42,202 bases of DNA from Neolentinus lepideus HHB14362 ss-1 (lineage: Eukaryota; Basidiomycota; Agaricomycetes; Gloeophyllales; Gloeophyllaceae): assembly GCA_001632425.1 (NCBI GenBank), contig KV425616.1:74685-116886 (forward strand), read 5' to 3'. The position numbers and the translations under genes are program-made. A model generated the notes under the pieces. That model did not search any database and was not told the DNA's origin. It was given only the letters and a program-made list of their open reading frames with translations. Shown here one piece after another: positions 37,793 through 42,202 of the stretch (position 1 is the first letter of the stretch; each line of letters opens with the position of its first letter).

Positions 37793-38020
37793 ATGACTAC
37801 TCTCCTCAACTGCAAAGCTCGCTGCTTCAGTTCAATAGCTGCAGTTCATAGAAACCTCGGTCGCACGGGAACCCAGTCGCAGTGGCGAGGACGCGAGAGG
37901 CTGGTGCCACAACATGACGTCACTCGAGCGATGAGCACTCGATCGCGTACTCTCCCACTCTCTTCCCAATCGCATAAAGTCTCCCATTCTCTTCATCGAT
38001 ACCCTTCATCAACGACTACC
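37793..38020 (+). other. In-frame 5' extension of the peroxiredoxin, possible targeting peptide
   Basis: From the ATG at 37793 the reading frame runs unbroken for 76 codons into the peroxiredoxin ATG at 38021, with another in-frame ATG at 37931. The residues (MTTLLNCKARCFSSIAAVHR, later RGRERL and STRSRTLPLSSQSHK) are rich in Arg, Ser and Leu and poor in acids, like a mitochondrial presequence. Whether transcripts include it is unknown. Confidence 0.4.
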
Positions 38021-38838
38021 ATGACCTCCATTATCACAGGCGCTGCTTCTGCTCTGCACTCCGCGGCTGCCACCGCCCTTGCCAAAGCCCAGGTGCGTAC
38101 GCGCCGAAGAGGACGACGGCGAGGAGGCTGAGAGCGGTAATGAATACAGGTCCAACCCGGAGATGTGATCCCTGCTGAGAAGGTGAAGGAGGCTGGAAAC
38201 GCTGCACCCGACGCAGCATTCCCCTTGAAGCTGACGGGGAAGAACATTATCGTGAGGGGCAATACTTGGACCACATAGCGCTTCCAAGCCCATTAACGGA
38301 TCTCTCTGCTCAGGTTGGTCTTCCTGGCGCGTTCACCGGAACATGCAGCGGACAAGTCCCCGGATATATCCAGAAATATGATGAGTTCCAAGCGAAGGGC
38401 GTTAACGAGATTTACATCGTCGCCGTCAATGATGCTTTTGTTATGAAGTGTGTATATGCACTTCTAATGGTATTGCCAACCTGATGGGTGAATATAGGGC
38501 TTGGAAGGACGAGCTTGCTCCTTCAGGGACACGTAAGTGTTTTCCGAGATGGTCATGCACAAGAAGCTCATATAATCGTAACACAGCGGTGAAATTTATC
38601 GCGGACGATACGGGCAACTTTACCTCCAAGGTTGGCCTGCTCTTCGATGCGTCTCCCTTACTCGGTGCTCCTCGTTCCAAGGTGCGACAATAACTGCAGC
38701 AAGTATCAGTTATTAACGCACTTTTTGCAGCGATACGTTATCATCACCGATGGCGACAAAGTATCCTCGATTACCGTCGAGCCCAATCCAGGAGAGTTAA
38801 CTACCTGTGCAGCCGAAAAGATCCTTGCTCAGCTGTAA
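38021..38838 (+). CDS. PRX5/Ahp1-type peroxiredoxin
   Basis: Thiol peroxidase that reduces H2O2 and alkyl hydroperoxides. Six exons (38021-38092, 38150-38251, 38314-38447, 38498-38532, 38587-38681, 38731-38838) give 181 aa. The peroxidatic Cys69 sits in VGLPGAFTGTCSGQVPGY, the PRX5-class active site (Gly replaces the usual Pro in TPTC). KGVNEIYIVAVND, the FVMKAWKDEL segment, and the GTPVKFIADDTGNFTSKVGL segment complete the fold. The only other Cys of the core is Cys172 near the C-terminus, placed like the resolving Cys of PRX5. The protein ends ILAQL, close to the -SQL peroxisomal signal of human PRDX5. The start at 38021 matches the usual protein length; longer in-frame starts at 37793 and 37931 are possible. 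Confidence 0.94.
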
Positions 38839-39185
38839 AATTGTTGGCTATGTATGATGGTTAATGTAGGATACTGATACAAAGGAACGGTGCATGTACG
38901 AATCTAATCAAACCTGATAAGTTGAACCAGGTTGTTGACATTCTGATCTTGAATCCTGATCAATAAAGCAGCGTCAAATCGTATTACATCCAATGGATGC
39001 AGATCAAATTGCAACTTGAAGTACATGAAACGACCTTAAAGAGATCAAGGAGAGCAACGGCACAATACAACCATACGCAAGGTACTCTGAAGTGAGAAGA
39101 AAGGACAGACATACTCGTAATGTTACAACAGGATAAGACAAACTTCGGAACTAGTCGGGGCATACTCGCATCAGTCTTAAAATGT
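38839..39185. other. Convergent intergenic region
   Basis: 3' flanks of the peroxiredoxin (plus) and hydrophobin (minus) genes. No gene seen. Confidence 0.6.
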
Positions 39186-40889
39186 TCAAAGGATATTGAT
39201 ATTTGTGCAGCCGAGGTTGATCAACCCATCTGTTGAAAAGTCGCCTCCGTCAGACCCATTGTAACTGGATTGCGCAGAAAACAGGTACTCACTGAATGAG
39301 TTATTCTCGCAGCAAACGGACTGCGCATGGCAGCCCGTAATGCCAGAGGTACAACCAAGCCCGACGATTGTGCTTGGGTCCACAGGAATGCCAAGGAGGC
39401 GGATAACGCTGGAGGCACTTGGATCTGAAGCGGTGGTCAGGCTGTTGCAGCATTGCTGCTGGTTAGTGCTGCACTGGCTGCTAGAGGAGGACGGCGCATT
39501 GTTGGTGGAGGTGGGCGTCGGGGAGCGGGCAGGAGAGGAGGATGAACTGCCGTTGTCGCTACCGGAGGTATGGCTTGGGTCAGCTGCGGGAGTCGACGGG
39601 GAGCCATCGCCGTTACCACTGCCGCTGCTGCCCGTAGGTGCTGGTTTCGCAGCTGGAGCCGAAGAAGAGTCTCCTGACCCTGAAGAACCTCCTGAACTCC
39701 CACCTCCAGAGGAGCCTCCATCACTACCGCTGCCTCCGGTAGGCCCTGGCTTGGGTGCGGGAGTCGAAGAAGAACCTCCTGACCCTCCACCCCCGGAGGA
39801 GCCTCCATCACTGCCGCTGTCTCCGGTGGGGTCTGGGTCAGACGTGGGAGTCGAAGAACCTCCTGAACTTCCACTTCCGGAGGAGCCTCCATCACTACCG
39901 CTACTACCGGTGGGTCCTGGGTTAGGCGCCGGAGTCGAAGAAGAACTTCCTGAACCTCCACCGCCGGAGGAGCCTCCATCACTACCGCTACTACCGGTAG
40001 GCCCTGGAGTCGCAGATGAGCCGCTGCCGTTGCCCGAGCCATCGCTAGACGAGCCTCCACCGTTGGATGATCCACCGGTAGGTCCTGGGTTCGCTGCAGG
40101 GGAGGTGGATTGTCCGCCACTGGATGAGCTGCCACTAGAGGGAGATGTATCAGGAGAGGGAGATGTGGCACCGCTATTGGAGTTGTCGTTATTACCGCCC
40201 CCGACTGTAACAGTGCTATCGACGAGATCTCCATCGTCGGAGCTATTGTTGTCGCCATTACCACCACCGACTGTAACAGTGCCATCGACAAGATCTCCTC
40301 CGTCAGAGCTATTGCCGTCACCATTCCCATCACCAACTGTAACAGAGCCATCGGCGAGCTGTCCTCCGTCGTCGCTATTGTCGTCGCTATTCGCATTATC
40401 GACTGTAACAGTGCCATTGACAAGTGCTGCGTGGGAGCCGGAGCTGCTGCTCGGATGGCCTCCGATGTTAACGTGTGCACTCAAGAGATCGGGATCGCTG
40501 GACCCGCTGGACCCGTTTGACGTAGATGGGCAGACGCAATTGCAAGACCCGCTACTAATTGTTGATGTCGATTAACTCACATAAGAAAGTAATGACCAGA
40601 GAAGATGTACATACTTTGAGCCGCCGTTGTTGGTCGAACCACTGCCGGACTGTCCGTCGCCACTGGTGGTACTATTGTTCGACGTGTCGGTGCCGTTGCT
40701 GCCTCCGAGGACGACTGTAGCGTTGGCGAGGGGTCCGACGTTCGCAGTCACATTGACCAGTGGTGTAGGGCTGATATCTGGCAGAGCAGAGACGGTCGCT
40801 CCGCCAAGATCCTCGGGCATGGGCGTTGAACCCACAAGGAGAGCAAGATAGACGGAAGTGACTAGAAGCCCGAACTTGCGCGAAAACAT
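39186..40889 (-). CDS. Giant class I hydrophobin with repeat-containing linker
   Basis: Secreted amphipathic protein that self-assembles at air-water interfaces on hyphae and fruit bodies. Exons (leftwards) 40889-40615, 40554-39293 and 39229-39186 give 526 aa; hydrophobins are usually 100-150. A signal peptide lies at about 1-21 (KFGLLVTSVYLALLVGS). A Ser/Thr/Asn-rich stretch with several N-x-S/T sites follows, then CNCVC (Cys 96, 98, 100), four 22-residue TVTV repeats, and a long PGPTG-Ser/Gly repeat linker. The hydrophobin domain starts at about residue 453 with the eight-Cys pattern C-x6-CC-x31-C-x6-C-x5-CC-x13-C, closing in CCENNSFNGLINLGC. The last intron falls inside that signature (SF|NGL), at a typical position. 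The C4-C5 spacing is short. Confidence 0.93.
39615..40091 (-). repeat. PGPTG-Ser/Gly coding repeats of the hydrophobin
   Basis: Six imperfect units of about 27-35 residues, each opening with P-x-PTG (PGPTG, PDPTG or PAPTG), followed in most by SGSDGGSSGGG and a Ser/Thr/Pro run. At DNA level the words ggaggagcctccatcac and ggtaggccctgg recur on the plus strand. Confidence 0.9.
40161..40424 (-). repeat. Four 66-bp coding repeats (TVTV units) of the hydrophobin
   Basis: Four consecutive 22-residue units, each with the core L-x-x-(G/S)-(T/S)-V-T-V followed by an Asp/Asn/Gly/Ser-rich half. The plus strand repeats gactgtaacagtgccatcga-type words at 66-bp spacing. Confidence 0.92.
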
Positions 40890-40970
40890 AGCGTTAGAGC
40901 GGGTTTCTCGAAGTCTTGTTAGGATTTGGAGGTCGAGATTTGCTCTGACTACCTGGCCAAATCGCAGACC

Positions 40971-40978
40971 TTTTTATA
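40971..40978 (-). promoter_or_regulatory. TATA box of the hydrophobin gene
   Basis: TATAAAAA on the minus strand about 82 bp upstream of the ATG, a spacing that suits a TATA-driven, highly expressed gene. Confidence 0.65.
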
Positions 40979-41136
40979 CCTTTGGAAATGCTTGCGAATA
41001 ACATAGTAGAACGTCAATCAGCATCGGTGGCTCGTACATCCAGGCACGGGCACCGATGAGCGAATGTGGCCTAGCAAGGCGAAAGCATAGTGACGCACAA
41101 GAACAATGATGTTGACCACGTCCGTGTCTGCGTGAA

Positions 41137-41300
41137 GATCATAGCCGGCGGTTACAGTATCGGTATCATGGTCCTGATGCGTAGAGAGCTATGCTCGTGC
41201 TCGTTTGGCGATCATAGCCGGCGGTTGCAGCATAGGTATTGTGGTCCTGACGCAAAGATCTCTACGTCTGTGCCTGTTGGGCGATCATAGCCGGTTGTCG
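41137..41300 (+). repeat. 73-bp tandem repeat (gatcatagccgg units)
   Basis: The word gatcatagccgg starts at 41137, 41210 and 41283, exactly 73 bp apart, with related sequence (ggttacagtatcggtat versus ggttgcagcataggtat; tggtcctga) between. Two full units and the start of a third, about 250 bp upstream of the hydrophobin start codon. Confidence 0.9.
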
Positions 41301-42202
41301 CTCGAGCTAGGAGAGACATAACACGGCGAGTGGAGCTCCACATGCGATAAGGCTCTACTGCGTTACTCACTCATAAGTAACGGAACTAGTCTGTTCGATC
41401 GTGCATTGAAGTTCCGTACTCCAATGACATTCTCGAATTGATCTAGGTCTGGCGACCGAGTGTGGGCGACAATGACCACCATGATGATCATGGACGGCGT
41501 CAGTGAATGACGTGAACATTTTCTCACTCACAAGGCATGTATTGTACTCGAAAATGAAAGAGTTGGGTGTGGAGGGTGACTGAAGTATGTGCGTTTGTTG
41601 GTCGCTGATTGTCTTTCATTACTCTCGGGGCCGAAGAAACGGAGGAAGGGTACGACTGAGAGGTTGTGACTATGTCGCCCGTTACTTATGGAAGGTGACC
41701 AGGAACGATCCATGTCTTCACGAAGAGAACATCCGCTTTGCTTCCGGTCCACCAGAGACCATTATTGGAGAATTCGAAGGAGCATCGGATACTTTGTTAT
41801 AGAAGGCGTCTTGTGCCTTCAGCTACTCCATACAGTCCAGGTCATGCGCTTCCGTCAATTCGGAGGTCAGGAACGTCGAGATGATATGTCGCCCAAGTGC
41901 GAAATTTCGAACCTAAAAAGAAAATTGACAGAGCACTGTTGAATTTTGAGGTAGTAGTTTGCAAGAAATGCAGGAAAGAGAGTTTCTTCCACAGGCTGGT
42001 TGATAAGGTGCCTTCCTAGGTCAAGACCACTTGGGTAGGCACCACAAGATTGGTAGACCACGCAGGCTAGAGAACAGAGATTTACCCTCAGCTTAGATAC
42101 ATACCAATGTTAAGTTGCGCACCGAAGAGAAAGAGCTAAGAGATAATCGATTGCAGTAAGGTAAAAGGATGTAATACAGTGTCTTTATATACATTCTACT
42201 GT
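41301..42202. other. No gene recognised
   Basis: Short frames on both strands (for example 41587-41802) lack motifs and splice structure. A gene could run off the right end of the window, but I see no sign of one. Confidence 0.45.

Noticed and set aside
39437..40480. 347-codon alternative minus-strand frame through the same repeats
   Set aside because: Repeat length is a multiple of three, so all frames stay open; only one joins to the hydrophobin domain.
39340..40575. 411-codon Pro/Glu/Leu-rich frame on the plus strand
   Set aside because: Complement of the Ser/Gly hydrophobin linker; the minus-strand frame has the signal peptide, the cysteines and valid introns.

Overview
The window is nuclear DNA of a filamentous basidiomycete, most likely an Agaricomycete (a polypore-like fungus would fit; this is inference). 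The evidence is genes split by many GT-AG introns of about 45-70 nt, a class I hydrophobin, DUF6534-type membrane proteins that are known from basidiomycetes, a divergent casein-kinase-1 gene and a copia element with a recognisable Agaricomycete-style pol. I rebuilt the gene models by hand-splicing. Unless stated otherwise, exon phases close exactly and each model ends on a stop.

Layout. 1-7.4 kb is gene-poor: a decayed Ty1/copia pol with a candidate 3' LTR and a heptamer array, then a 690-bp non-coding tandem duplication. 7.4-12 kb carries an ATR1-like MFS exporter and a J-domain co-chaperone with an N-terminal zinc-ribbon-like segment. 12.7-15.4 kb is a broken copy of the DEAH helicase gene PRP43 that keeps its introns but has nonsense codons, frameshifts and ruined helicase motifs. 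15.7-23 kb is a sparse island with a DUF6534-like fragment, an eight-exon short-chain dehydrogenase on the minus strand, a DUF6534 gene (copy A) and an unresolved minus-strand membrane-protein remnant.

23.3-28 kb is a compact housekeeping block. Tyrosyl-tRNA synthetase and histone H4 are head-to-head over 224 bp. H4 and an MRM2-type 2'-O-methyltransferase are convergent. MRM2 and a TFIIIC triple-barrel subunit are head-to-head over 281 bp. 28-33 kb is again sparse: a second DUF6534 gene (copy B, with the same exon-2 and exon-3 lengths as copy A), a five-exon gene for a 57-residue hydrophobic peptide, and a possible WD40 relic. 33.3-38.9 kb has a CK1-like kinase, Eaf3/MRG15 and a PRX5/Ahp1-type peroxiredoxin with a possible in-frame targeting extension. 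39.2-41 kb is an unusually long (526 aa) repeat-containing hydrophobin with its own TATA box, followed by a 73-bp tandem repeat and about 0.9 kb in which I see no gene.

How the genes relate: there is no biosynthetic cluster or defence operon. The block from 23.3 to 28 kb serves translation and transcription (tRNA charging, nucleosome, organellar rRNA methylation, Pol III initiation), and Eaf3 at 35.5 kb is a second chromatin gene. The lineage-specific material (DUF6534 genes, 57-aa peptide, giant hydrophobin, PRP43 relic) sits between these conserved genes. I found no tRNA, rRNA or CRISPR array.
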